Part shown: piece after piece, positions 34,550 to 42,233 of the stretch
Layout of the letters: each line of letters begins with the position of its first letter
How positions within the stretch are numbered: position 1 is the stretch's first letter
Source: Prevotella sp.
GTDB taxonomy: Bacteria > Bacteroidota > Bacteroidia > Bacteroidales > Bacteroidaceae
Length of the DNA: 64,000 bases
Assembly: GCA_017645645.1 (NCBI GenBank)
Contig: JAGCOB010000004.1
Span: 1 to 64,000, forward strand
Direction: 5' to 3'
Program-made: the position numbers and the translations under genes
Notes under the pieces: generated by a model
Database searches by the model: none
The model's input: the letters and a program-made list of their open reading frames with translations, nothing else
What the model was told of the DNA's origin: nothing

Positions 34550-35194
34550 ATGAAAAAGTTAATGATTTTAGCAGCAGTATGTCTGCTGTCTGCCATGAAT
34601 AGTATGGCACAGGTAACGCTGTCAATTAGCGACTTCAGCATCAAAGGTGGTGAAGAAAAAGCCATTGAGATTGAATTAGAGAATCCCGGTGTTGAAATTA
34701 CTGGTGTCCAGTGTGATTTAATTTTACCTGCCGGTTTGTCTCTTACAACTTTCTTGAATGAAGATGAGGACGAAAATGTTTTAGGAGAACTGATAAGTAA
34801 TCGAAAAAAGGGAGATTTGGGATTGACTGTTTCAGAAGTTAGTGGAGGATATCGCTTCATCGTCTTCTCTATGAACAATAAAACGTTTAAAGGCACTTCT
34901 GGTGGAATCATAAAAGTCGTAGTAAAAGCCGCTTCCACGATTTCAGCAGGAAATCTGACTGGTACACTTGCGGACATTGTTTTAACTGAGCCAGATCAAA
35001 CACAACATAAACCCGCTAACTTTACTTTCAACATCACAGCAACGACTGGCATTAATGAGGTTGAACTTTCCAATGACAAGCCTGCTACGATTTACGACCT
35101 GAAGGGCAACACCATTCGCAAGAATGCAACCTCTACAGAAGGACTGTCAAAGGGTGTGTATATCATCGACAACAAGAAGGTGATTGTGAAGTAA
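34550..35194 (+). CDS. Secreted cohesin-like domain protein with type IX-like sorting tail
   Basis: A 214-residue secreted protein. Signal peptide MKKLMILAAVCLLSAMNSMA (ATG 34550 preferred over 34538 because it gives a normal signal). Residues about 20-165 read like a cohesin/carbohydrate-binding beta-sandwich: GGEEKAIEIELENPG, GVQCDLILPAGLSL, YRFIVFSMNNKTF, GGIIKVVVKA and the final GNLTGTLADIVL strand follow the spacing of cellulosomal cohesins. The end (ATIYDLKGNTIR...LSKGVYIIDNKKVIVK) is a type IX-like C-terminal domain, which would send the protein to the cell surface. It lies between two dockerin-bearing proteases and has its own promoter. Cohesin assignment is by eye. Confidence 0.65.
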   Translation: MKKLMILAAVCLLSAMNSMAQVTLSISDFSIKGGEEKAIEIELENPGVEITGVQCDLILPAGLSLTTFLNEDEDENVLGELISNRKKGDLGLTVSEVSGGYRFIVFSMNNKTFKGTSGGIIKVVVKAASTISAGNLTGTLADIVLTEPDQTQHKPANFTFNITATTGINEVELSNDKPATIYDLKGNTIRKNATSTEGLSKGVYIIDNKKVIVK

Positions 35195-35218
35195 TTTTTT
35201 TAAAGATTTACATAAACA

Positions 35219-35253
35219 AAAAGGCATTTCCAACCAAATGGAGATGCCTTTTC
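35219..35253 (+). terminator. Terminator of the cohesin-like gene
   Basis: Stem AAAAGGCAT/ATGCCTTTT extended by TCCA/TGGA after one wobble pair, loop ACCAAA, ending in TTTTC. Confidence 0.75.
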
Positions 35254-35284
35254 TAATAGGTATAGTCCGTCCTTACTAAGTATT

Positions 35285-35323
35285 CTACCATCCTATGGAA
35301 CAAGTTATTCCATCCTATGGAAC
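35285..35323. repeat. Two palindromic units with 22-bp period
   Basis: Units CTACCATCCTATGGAAC (35285-35301) and ATTCCATCCTATGGAAC (35307-35323), separated by 5 bases. The second is a quasi-palindrome (TTCCAT/ATGGAA). A degenerate earlier unit may lie at 35263-35279. Same period as the array at 52.7 kb. Confidence 0.7.
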
Positions 35324-35343
35324 AACAAAAATAATGGTGTTAT

Positions 35344-35374
35344 TTTGTTGTATGCTTATTTATTTGTATCTTTG
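35344..35374 (+). promoter_or_regulatory. Promoter of the second C10 protease gene
   Basis: TTTG (35344-35347), 19-base spacer, TATCTTTG (35367-35374); leader about 33 bases. Confidence 0.8.
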
Positions 35375-35411
35375 CAATCAAAATAAATAATAACCAAAAA
35401 CCCATAATAAA

Positions 35412-38400
35412 ATGAGAAAAGTATACATTGTTCTGATAAGTCTTTTCTTCTCTTTAATGTCATTTGCAGGAGAAGTGACAGAAGAGCAAGCCTTTCAGAA
35501 AGCCCAACAGTTTATGAAAGGCAAACAGTTCAAGCAGACAAACCTGCGTCGTGCATCCTCTACCGGCGATAAAGCCTACTTTGTATTTAATGTAGAGAAC
35601 AATGGAGGTTTCGTCATTGTTGCTGGTAATGACCTCATGCCAGAGGTGTTGGGATATGCCGAACAAGGTAATCTCAACTTGTCCAAGGTGCCTGACAATG
35701 TGAAATGGCTCCTTGACTATTATGCCAGAATTGCCCAGTCGATGAAAAAAAGTCCAATGGACAATATTGTCTACGAACGTGTAGCATCCAGACGCAGAGC
35801 CAGTGCTCAGTTGACGGAACTCATACCTCTGATGAAGACTGAATGGGATCAGACCGGTGTCTACCAACAACATTGTCCTGAAATTGGTGGAAACAAGGCA
35901 CTTACAGGTTGTGTGGCTACTGCGATGGCACAGGTAGTTAATTTCTACCAGTGGCCGCTGAATAGCGTGCGCTCCACAGTGGGTTACAAATCCAACAAAG
36001 ATGACAAGAGCAAACCTCAGTTGGAACTTGAGACATTGCCTGCCCGTAAGTTCAACTGGTTCAATATGTCTGATGATGATATCGCCTGGCTGATGCGTTA
36101 TTGCGGTCAGTCGGTCTTGATGAATTATAACACAGACGAATCGTCTGCTTATGCAACGAGTATTCCAGGAGCTTTGATCTCTGTTTTCAACTTCAGTAAG
36201 GGTGCCGACATAGTGAATCGTAATGAGTTTACTGATGAAGAGTGGGAGCAGGCCCTCTATCATGAGATAGAACTGGGACGACCGGTGATCTATAGCGGTT
36301 ATAAAAATAAATCGGGTCACACCTTCGTGTTGCATGGCTATAAGGACGGTAAGTTCTATATTAACTGGGGATGGGGCGGCAATCTGGACGGTTACTTCGC
36401 TTTGACAGCCCTGACCCCTGGAAGCATGGACTTTACAGAGGAGCAGAATGCCGTGGTTGGTGTACAGCCAGCCTCTAACAACGATATTAACTACGATGAG
36501 AAACCTGAGATTGGCTTCCGAGAGGTACATCTGGAAAAACAAGGACAGTTGGCTTCGCTGCTCCCTGAGAGCGAACGCTATCTTATCAGTCGTTTGAAGA
36601 TTACAGGTGAGATTGGCGGTAAGGATTTTGATGTCATCCGCGATATGTCGGAGAATAAATACGGACAAGGAACAGAAGGTCGTCTTTCGAAACTCGACCT
36701 GTCAGAAGCGCGTATTGTTGGTGGTGAGACATTTATGGAAGGTATTCGTACCGTTGTGGACAATGAGATAGTTGATGACACTTTTAATGGTTGTTCTAAG
36801 CTTACTTCCCTCATATTACCTTCAACAACTATTAGTATTGGACAATATGCCTTTGCAAGTACCAGCCTGACAGAGATAACGATTCCCAAAGATGTAAATT
36901 TCATATCTGGTAATGCGTTTACATTGCCAGGACTAAAGTCGCTTAAGGTTGACGAAGGAAACCAGACTTTCTTTTCGCAAAACAACGCAATCTATGAGAA
37001 AGCGTCGGGCAAGTTAATAAGAGGATGTCAGGCATCAGGTATTCCAGAGGGTGTCGTAGAGATTGGTGATATGGCCTTTCAGGACGCAGGTCTTGAGAGC
37101 ATTGTGTTACCTAAGAGTTTGAAGAAGATAGGATACCGTGCTTTTATGGATAATCAAGTGAAGGACATTTATATTCCAGAAAGTGTTGAATATATTGATT
37201 TAGAGGCTTTCTTGAGATGTGGGATGGTGTCGATTACCGTTGATACAAACAACAAGACTTACGACTCTCGCGACAATTGCAATGCTATTATAGAGACTGC
37301 TACTAACACACTAATACAAGCATCTGATATTACTGTCATTCCGAACAGTGTGACAGCATTGGGACGTTCTGCATTCTCTTATGTGAATACTAAAATGATT
37401 GAGATACCGCAGAGTGTTAATAGTTTTGGACAAGGTCTTTTTGAGTACTGCCAAGTGACAACCTATAAATTGCCATTCTCAGAGCCTCCTGTCCTTGAAG
37501 ATGAATGGATATTAGGTCCTGCAGATTATAACTATATCAAAGAGAATGCGCGTCTCATTGTGCCAAATGGAACGAAAGAGAAATATTCAGCCGATAATAA
37601 ATGGGGTAGCGTATTTACTCATTTCGACAGGAAAATCCTTGAGGTCTCTGAGTATGAGACACAACGTGCACTGACAATCAATGTGGAAACTGCGGGAACG
37701 TTGGAATCGAAGGTTGCTGATAAGAAGGGGATTACCGAGGAACTGAAAGTCACAGGTAATATCAATGGTACTGATATTAAGACTTTGCAGGGTATGTGCG
37801 GACAGTATGGTATGCTGACAGCTATCGATCTTTCGGACGCAACCATTGTCGAAGGTGAAGGTACCGTTGCCAATGAACTGCCTGAGGGAGCTTTCCAGAC
37901 TACAACAGCCCTTGAGCATATCGTGCTGCCAAAGAACTTGATGTCTATTGGCGCATTCGCTTTCCAAGACAGTGGTGTGGAGGAACTGGTACTTCCGAAG
38001 ACCGTTATTAGACTGGGACGTGACATCTTCTATTATGCCCGTAACCTCAAGGCACTAAGTGTGGAAGAGGGTAATCCTGTATTCGATTCACGAAATAATT
38101 GTAATGCGATTATCGAGACGGCTTCTAACACCCTTCGTATAGGTTGTATTAATACTGTCATTCCTGCCACTGTAACAGCTTTGGGCGATATGGCCTTTAG
38201 CGGTAAACCAGGTCTGAAGGAGATTGAGATTCCCAATTCCGTTACGTCTATCGGATGGGCTGCCTTCTGGGCAGACACTGAACTGACGAACGTGAAAATG
38301 TCGGCAGCAATCACTAATTTGGATGATTCGCCCTTTGGCGGATGCGACAGAATCACTTCATTCGTTATAGATGAGACCAATCCTAAATATGACTCACGCA

Positions 38401-40142
38401 ACAACTGCAATGCGATTATAGAGACGGCTTCGAATACCCTTATTCAGGGCTTTTCTAATACGGAGATACCTGAGGGTGTGAAGACGATTGCTTCTGCCGC
38501 TTTCCGCAGTCTGTCAACACTCACGGAGATTGAGATTCCTGCCAGTGTGGAAAAGATAGAAGCCGAGGCTTTCCTCTACTGTAACCAGATGACGAAGGTA
38601 GTGAGCCATATCAAGAAACCCTTTGCTGTCTCATCAATGGTGTTCAGCGGTGACAACATGAAGATAGCCAAGCTCTATGTACCCTATGGTACGAAAGATG
38701 CTTATGCTAATACACCGGGATGGGATAGTTTCCCATATATTATCGAGATGGAGCCTGTAGCAGGTGAATACCCACAGAATGCTGCCAGTGTGACTTCTAC
38801 CGATTTTGGTAAAGCCTATGCAGCACTGAACGGAGAGGTCTCTGTCCCCATCACATTGTTGGGAGAAGGTCTTGAGTCAATCACCAGTATTGACTATTCC
38901 ATCACTACGGGTGGTTATTCTACGGCCCATCATCTAGAGTTGCAAGAACCGATTACTTTTATGAAGAGTGCTGAGGTGCTTGTTCCTGTCTATGCTGATG
39001 CTGCCACGGGCGAGAGCGAAAAGGTGTTTACCCTGACGAAGGTCAATGAGGTTGCCAATGAATGTACTACGGAGAATATGAAAGCCTCTGGTAAATTGGT
39101 CACCGTGGTAAAGAAACCAAAGGTGGTTCCTGTATTGGAGGAAGCTACCGGTACTTGGTGCGGATGGTGTGCCAGGGGCATTCCCGCACTGAACCTGTTG
39201 AATAAGATCTATGGAAACAATGTCATTACCATTGCCGCTCATGGCGGAGGTTCAGGCGATCCTATGATTCTGGATAACTATCAGTTGAATATGTCAAGCT
39301 ATCCCAGCTGTATGATTAACCGAGGAGAAGCCATGGATCCTTATTATGGCACTGGCGATCAGGCCTTTGGTATCAGTCGTGAAATAGAGGCTATACAGCG
39401 CAGTTATGTACCTGCTGGTATCGAGGTGGAGGCAGAATGGGCAGACGAGAGCCAAGAAGCTATCAAGGTTAAGACCACCACAACCTTCGTTGATGATGTC
39501 AACAATGCCAACTATCGCATTGGTTATTTGTTGCTGTCGGACGAATTGACAGGCAATACCTCAGAATGGGCGCAGTCGAACTACTATGCTGGCAGTACTG
39601 TCAAGGATGAGAATCTGGAAGAATTGACCAACAAGCCTTCAAAGATTGAAGATGCCGTCTATAACAATGTGCCTGTGGCTGTATGGGAACCATTTAATGG
39701 CATTGAGGGTAGTGTTCCTGCGACGATTACCAAGGATGTAGCTATGGAGCATCTCTACATGCTTGATATCAAAGGTAACACCCGTATCCAGAAGAAGCTA
39801 AAGCTGAGCGTTGTCGCTCTGCTCATCAACAATTCGACGGGTAAGATTGTGAATGCTGCCAAATTCAAGTTCGAGAAGGATAATTCTTCTGGTTCCAGTG
39901 ATGTTATCTTAGGTGATGCCAATGGTGATAAACTGGTGAATGTAACAGATATCGTGGCAACTGTGAACAAAATCATGGATAAGCCCTCAGCAGACTTCAA
40001 CATCGAAGCTGCCGATATCAACAAAGACGGTCTTGTGAACGTGACGGACATCGTAGGAATGGTGAACATCATCATGAAAGGCGGTACCCAAAGTGCACGT
40101 GAAGTCATGAATGATCTACGGAGAAACGGGTTTGTTTTCTAA
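35412..40142 (+). CDS. C10 cysteine protease fused to BspA leucine-rich repeats, Omp28/thioredoxin-like domain and dockerin
   Basis: A 1576-residue secreted protein. Signal peptide MRKVYIVLISLFFSLMSFA; Spi-type prodomain (about 20-120); C10 catalytic domain (about 140-350) with LTGCVATAMAQV (Cys 167) and SGHTFVLHGY (His 303), then FYINWGWGG; BspA/LRR_5 repeats over about residues 390-1120 (for example EIEIPNSVTSIGWAAF, LIQGFSNTEIPEGVKTI); an Omp28-like thioredoxin module starting VLEEATGTWCGWCARG (Cys 1250 and Cys 1253); and a dockerin pair from residue 1498 (LGDANGDKLVNVTDIV, AADINKDGLVNVTDIVGMVN). All domains are in one intact frame. The CXXC module could keep the protease thiol reduced. 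The stop overlaps the convergent O-methyltransferase gene by 4 bases. Confidence 0.9.
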   Translation: MRKVYIVLISLFFSLMSFAGEVTEEQAFQKAQQFMKGKQFKQTNLRRASSTGDKAYFVFNVENNGGFVIVAGNDLMPEVLGYAEQGNLNLSKVPDNVKWLLDYYARIAQSMKKSPMDNIVYERVASRRRASAQLTELIPLMKTEWDQTGVYQQHCPEIGGNKALTGCVATAMAQVVNFYQWPLNSVRSTVGYKSNKDDKSKPQLELETLPARKFNWFNMSDDDIAWLMRYCGQSVLMNYNTDESSAYATSIPGALISVFNFSKGADIVNRNEFTDEEWEQALYHEIELGRPVIYSGYKNKSGHTFVLHGYKDGKFYINWGWGGNLDGYFALTALTPGSMDFTEEQNAVVGVQPASNNDINYDEKPEIGFREVHLEKQGQLASLLPESERYLISRLKITGEIGGKDFDVIRDMSENKYGQGTEGRLSKLDLSEARIVGGETFMEGIRTVVDNEIVDDTFNGCSKLTSLILPSTTISIGQYAFASTSLTEITIPKDVNFISGNAFTLPGLKSLKVDEGNQTFFSQNNAIYEKASGKLIRGCQASGIPEGVVEIGDMAFQDAGLESIVLPKSLKKIGYRAFMDNQVKDIYIPESVEYIDLEAFLRCGMVSITVDTNNKTYDSRDNCNAIIETATNTLIQASDITVIPNSVTALGRSAFSYVNTKMIEIPQSVNSFGQGLFEYCQVTTYKLPFSEPPVLEDEWILGPADYNYIKENARLIVPNGTKEKYSADNKWGSVFTHFDRKILEVSEYETQRALTINVETAGTLESKVADKKGITEELKVTGNINGTDIKTLQGMCGQYGMLTAIDLSDATIVEGEGTVANELPEGAFQTTTALEHIVLPKNLMSIGAFAFQDSGVEELVLPKTVIRLGRDIFYYARNLKALSVEEGNPVFDSRNNCNAIIETASNTLRIGCINTVIPATVTALGDMAFSGKPGLKEIEIPNSVTSIGWAAFWADTELTNVKMSAAITNLDDSPFGGCDRITSFVIDETNPKYDSRNNCNAIIETASNTLIQGFSNTEIPEGVKTIASAAFRSLSTLTEIEIPASVEKIEAEAFLYCNQMTKVVSHIKKPFAVSSMVFSGDNMKIAKLYVPYGTKDAYANTPGWDSFPYIIEMEPVAGEYPQNAASVTSTDFGKAYAALNGEVSVPITLLGEGLESITSIDYSITTGGYSTAHHLELQEPITFMKSAEVLVPVYADAATGESEKVFTLTKVNEVANECTTENMKASGKLVTVVKKPKVVPVLEEATGTWCGWCARGIPALNLLNKIYGNNVITIAAHGGGSGDPMILDNYQLNMSSYPSCMINRGEAMDPYYGTGDQAFGISREIEAIQRSYVPAGIEVEAEWADESQEAIKVKTTTTFVDDVNNANYRIGYLLLSDELTGNTSEWAQSNYYAGSTVKDENLEELTNKPSKIEDAVYNNVPVAVWEPFNGIEGSVPATITKDVAMEHLYMLDIKGNTRIQKKLKLSVVALLINNSTGKIVNAAKFKFEKDNSSGSSDVILGDANGDKLVNVTDIVATVNKIMDKPSADFNIEAADINKDGLVNVTDIVGMVNIIMKGGTQSAREVMNDLRRNGFVF

Positions 40143-40765
40143 CGTTTCCGTATCAAGGTAAGACCATCGCGTAGAGGAAGGATGACCTGCTCTACGCGAT
40201 GGTCGTTTTGTATATAGTCGTTGAAGGCAACGATACCTTGAGTCTGTTGGTCTTTTCCGTAGGACGGGTCTATGACATGTCCATCCCAAAGGGTATTATC
40301 AGCGAGGATGAAACCGCCAGGGCGGAGGACGGAGAGTGTCATCTCGTAAGTCTCCCGGTACGTGCGCTTGTCGCCATCGATAAACGCCATGTCAAACTCG
40401 ATACCGAGTTTGGGAGCCTCCGTAATGGCATCGCCAATGATAAAGGTAATTTTGTCTGCAACAGAGGAATTCTCTATCCAAGGACGCGTAAACTCTTCCT
40501 GTTCGTCATTGATCTCGAAAGTATAGAGATGGCCGTCATCCTCCAGTCCCTCTGCCATGCAAAGGGCAGAATAGCCGCTGAAGGTGCCCACCTCTAAGAT
40601 ATTCTTCGGACGAATCATCTGCACCAGCATCTTCAGTAGTCTGCCTTGCAGATGTCCTGATGCCATCCTCCCATGCAGCATGTGGATATTGGTGGCGCGC
40701 CAAAGCCGATAGAGATAATCAGGCTCTGGCTCGATATGGTGTGTGATGTAGTCGTCGAGAGTCAT
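40139..40765 (-). CDS. Class I SAM-dependent O-methyltransferase
   Basis: A 208-residue methyltransferase of the catechol/caffeoyl-CoA O-methyltransferase-like family (Methyltransf_3). The SAM motif is ILEVGTFSGYSALCMAE (about residues 56-72), an acidic residue follows in YTFEIN, and the metal site is DMAFIDGDKRTY with LADNTLW. The natural substrate is not evident. Overlaps aroQ by 4 bases (ATGA), so probably translated after it. Confidence 0.88.
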   Translation of the reverse strand: MTLDDYITHHIEPEPDYLYRLWRATNIHMLHGRMASGHLQGRLLKMLVQMIRPKNILEVGTFSGYSALCMAEGLEDDGHLYTFEINDEQEEFTRPWIENSSVADKITFIIGDAITEAPKLGIEFDMAFIDGDKRTYRETYEMTLSVLRPGGFILADNTLWDGHVIDPSYGKDQQTQGIVAFNDYIQNDHRVEQVILPLRDGLTLIRKR

Positions 40766-41178
40766 CCTTTCAACGCTTCAATCGCCAACCGATAGGAGTC
40801 CAGTCCGAAACCGCAGATGACACCCTTACAGGCTGCGGAGATGAGGGAATGATGGCGGAACTCCTCACGCTGGTGGACATTAGAGATATGTACCTCGATG
40901 ACTGGTGTCTTCAACGAACGGATGCAGTCGTGCAAGGCGACAGAGGTATGGGTATAGGCTCCCGCATTGAGGATGATACCATCATAAGAAAAGCCTACTT
41001 CCTGCATCTTATTGATCAGTTCGCCTTCGACATTACTTTGATAATACTCCAACTCTACCTCTGGATATCTTGCCTGTAACTGGGGCAGATACTGTTCAAA
41101 GGAGGAGGAACCGTAGATGCCTGGTTCACGTGTGCCCAACAGGTTGAGGTTAGGACCATTGATAATCAATATTTTCAT
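40762..41178 (-). CDS. aroQ: 3-dehydroquinate dehydratase, type II
   Basis: A 138-residue shikimate-pathway enzyme (3-dehydroquinate to 3-dehydroshikimate). N-terminal GPNLNLLGTREPGIYG carries the catalytic tyrosine loop, LNAGAYTHTSVAL the substrate-binding Asn, and VEVHISN-type (VIEVHISNVHQREEFR) the C-terminal motif with Arg. Start 41178 is where homology begins. Opposite xerD across a perfect inverted repeat. Confidence 0.95.
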   Translation of the reverse strand: MKILIINGPNLNLLGTREPGIYGSSSFEQYLPQLQARYPEVELEYYQSNVEGELINKMQEVGFSYDGIILNAGAYTHTSVALHDCIRSLKTPVIEVHISNVHQREEFRHHSLISAACKGVICGFGLDSYRLAIEALKG

Positions 41179-41190
41179 ATTTCGGAAATA

Positions 41191-41220
41191 TTTTGTACTT
41201 TTGCGGACAAAAGTACAAAA
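41191..41220. promoter_or_regulatory. Perfect inverted repeat holding two facing -7 boxes (aroQ / xerD)
   Basis: TTTTGTACTTTTG and its exact reverse complement, 4 bases apart. Each arm contains TACTTTTG, a -7 element: rightward at 41196-41203 (xerD) and leftward at 41208-41215 (aroQ). The two predicted start sites fall inside the opposite arm. -33 elements are weak. Confidence 0.65.
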
Positions 41221-41224
41221 TAAA

Positions 41225-42139
41225 ATGGAAACAGGCAAGAATTCGCAAGTAAATGTTGTGAGGAACTACCAGCGTTACCTGAAACTACAACGTGGTTTCT
41301 CGCCCAACACGCTGGAAGCCTATCAGCGTGACCTTCAGAAACTATTACTCTATCTGGAACAGGAAGGGAAAGACATCTATGAGGTGGAATTGGATGACTT
41401 GCAACATTTCGCTGCGACGTTGCATGACATCGGTATTCATCCGCGTTCACAGTGTCGTATCCTGAGTGGGGTTCGGAGTTTCTTCCGTTTTATGCAGACG
41501 GATGGCTATAGAGAGGAAGACCCTTCGGAACTTTTGGAGAGTCCGGTTTTGGGGGAACATCTGCCGGAAGTTCTCTCTGCTGAGGAGGTGGATATGCTGG
41601 AAAATTCCATCGACCTTTCGAAATGGGAAGGCCATCGTAACCGTGCCATCATCGAGGTATTGTTCTCCTGTGGCTTGCGTGTCAGTGAACTGGTGAACTT
41701 AAGACTCTCTAATATATATAAGGAGGAACAATATGTACGCATCATGGGTAAAGGATCGAAAGAACGACTGGTACCTATCTCACCCAAAGCATTGGAAGAA
41801 ATAAGGAAATGGACTTTTGATCGTAACCTCATGAAAATCAAGCCAGGCGAAGAAGACTATGTGTTCTTGAACCGCCGTGGTGCCCATCTGACCCGTACGA
41901 TGATTCTTATTATGATTAAGCAGCAGGCAGAGTTGGCAGGTATTACAAAGACCATCTCGCCGCATACCCTACGTCATTCCTTTGCAACAGCACTCTTGGA
42001 AGGCGGTGCCGACCTACGTGCCATTCAGGCGATGCTGGGTCATGAGTCAATAGGGACGACAGAGATTTATACCCATATTGACATGTCAACGCTACGTCAA
42101 GAGATACTGGAACACCATCCTCGTAACAAAAAAAGTTAA
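41225..42139 (+). CDS. xerD: Site-specific tyrosine recombinase XerD
   Basis: A 304-residue recombinase of the XerC/XerD type, which resolves chromosome dimers at dif. N-terminal SAM-like DNA-binding domain (YQRYLKLQRGFSPNTLEAYQRDL), then the catalytic domain with Arg in CGLRVSELVNL, HTLRHSFATALLEGGADL, LGHESIGTTEIYTH and the tyrosine nucleophile in IYTHID. It is close in length to XerD. ATG 41225 is chosen; the frame is open upstream through the promoter. No mobile element is next to it. Confidence 0.93.
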   Translation: METGKNSQVNVVRNYQRYLKLQRGFSPNTLEAYQRDLQKLLLYLEQEGKDIYEVELDDLQHFAATLHDIGIHPRSQCRILSGVRSFFRFMQTDGYREEDPSELLESPVLGEHLPEVLSAEEVDMLENSIDLSKWEGHRNRAIIEVLFSCGLRVSELVNLRLSNIYKEEQYVRIMGKGSKERLVPISPKALEEIRKWTFDRNLMKIKPGEEDYVFLNRRGAHLTRTMILIMIKQQAELAGITKTISPHTLRHSFATALLEGGADLRAIQAMLGHESIGTTEIYTHIDMSTLRQEILEHHPRNKKS

Positions 42140-42151
42140 ATGTATCACTTT

Positions 42152-42185
42152 TTTGAGCAATGTGTGTAGTTTTTCCTTACCTTTG
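42152..42185 (+). promoter_or_regulatory. Probable promoter of the M16 protease gene
   Basis: TTTG (42152-42155), 22-base spacer, TACCTTTG (42178-42185). The spacer is longer than usual. Confidence 0.55.
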
Positions 42186-42233
42186 TGCGTCAATTAGTCA
42201 AACTAAAATTTTTATTCATTAAATTCATATACG

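Noticed and set aside
41225..42139. xerD as the integrase of a mobile element
   Set aside because: It matches housekeeping XerD in length and motifs, and no attachment repeats, tRNA or cargo genes are next to it.
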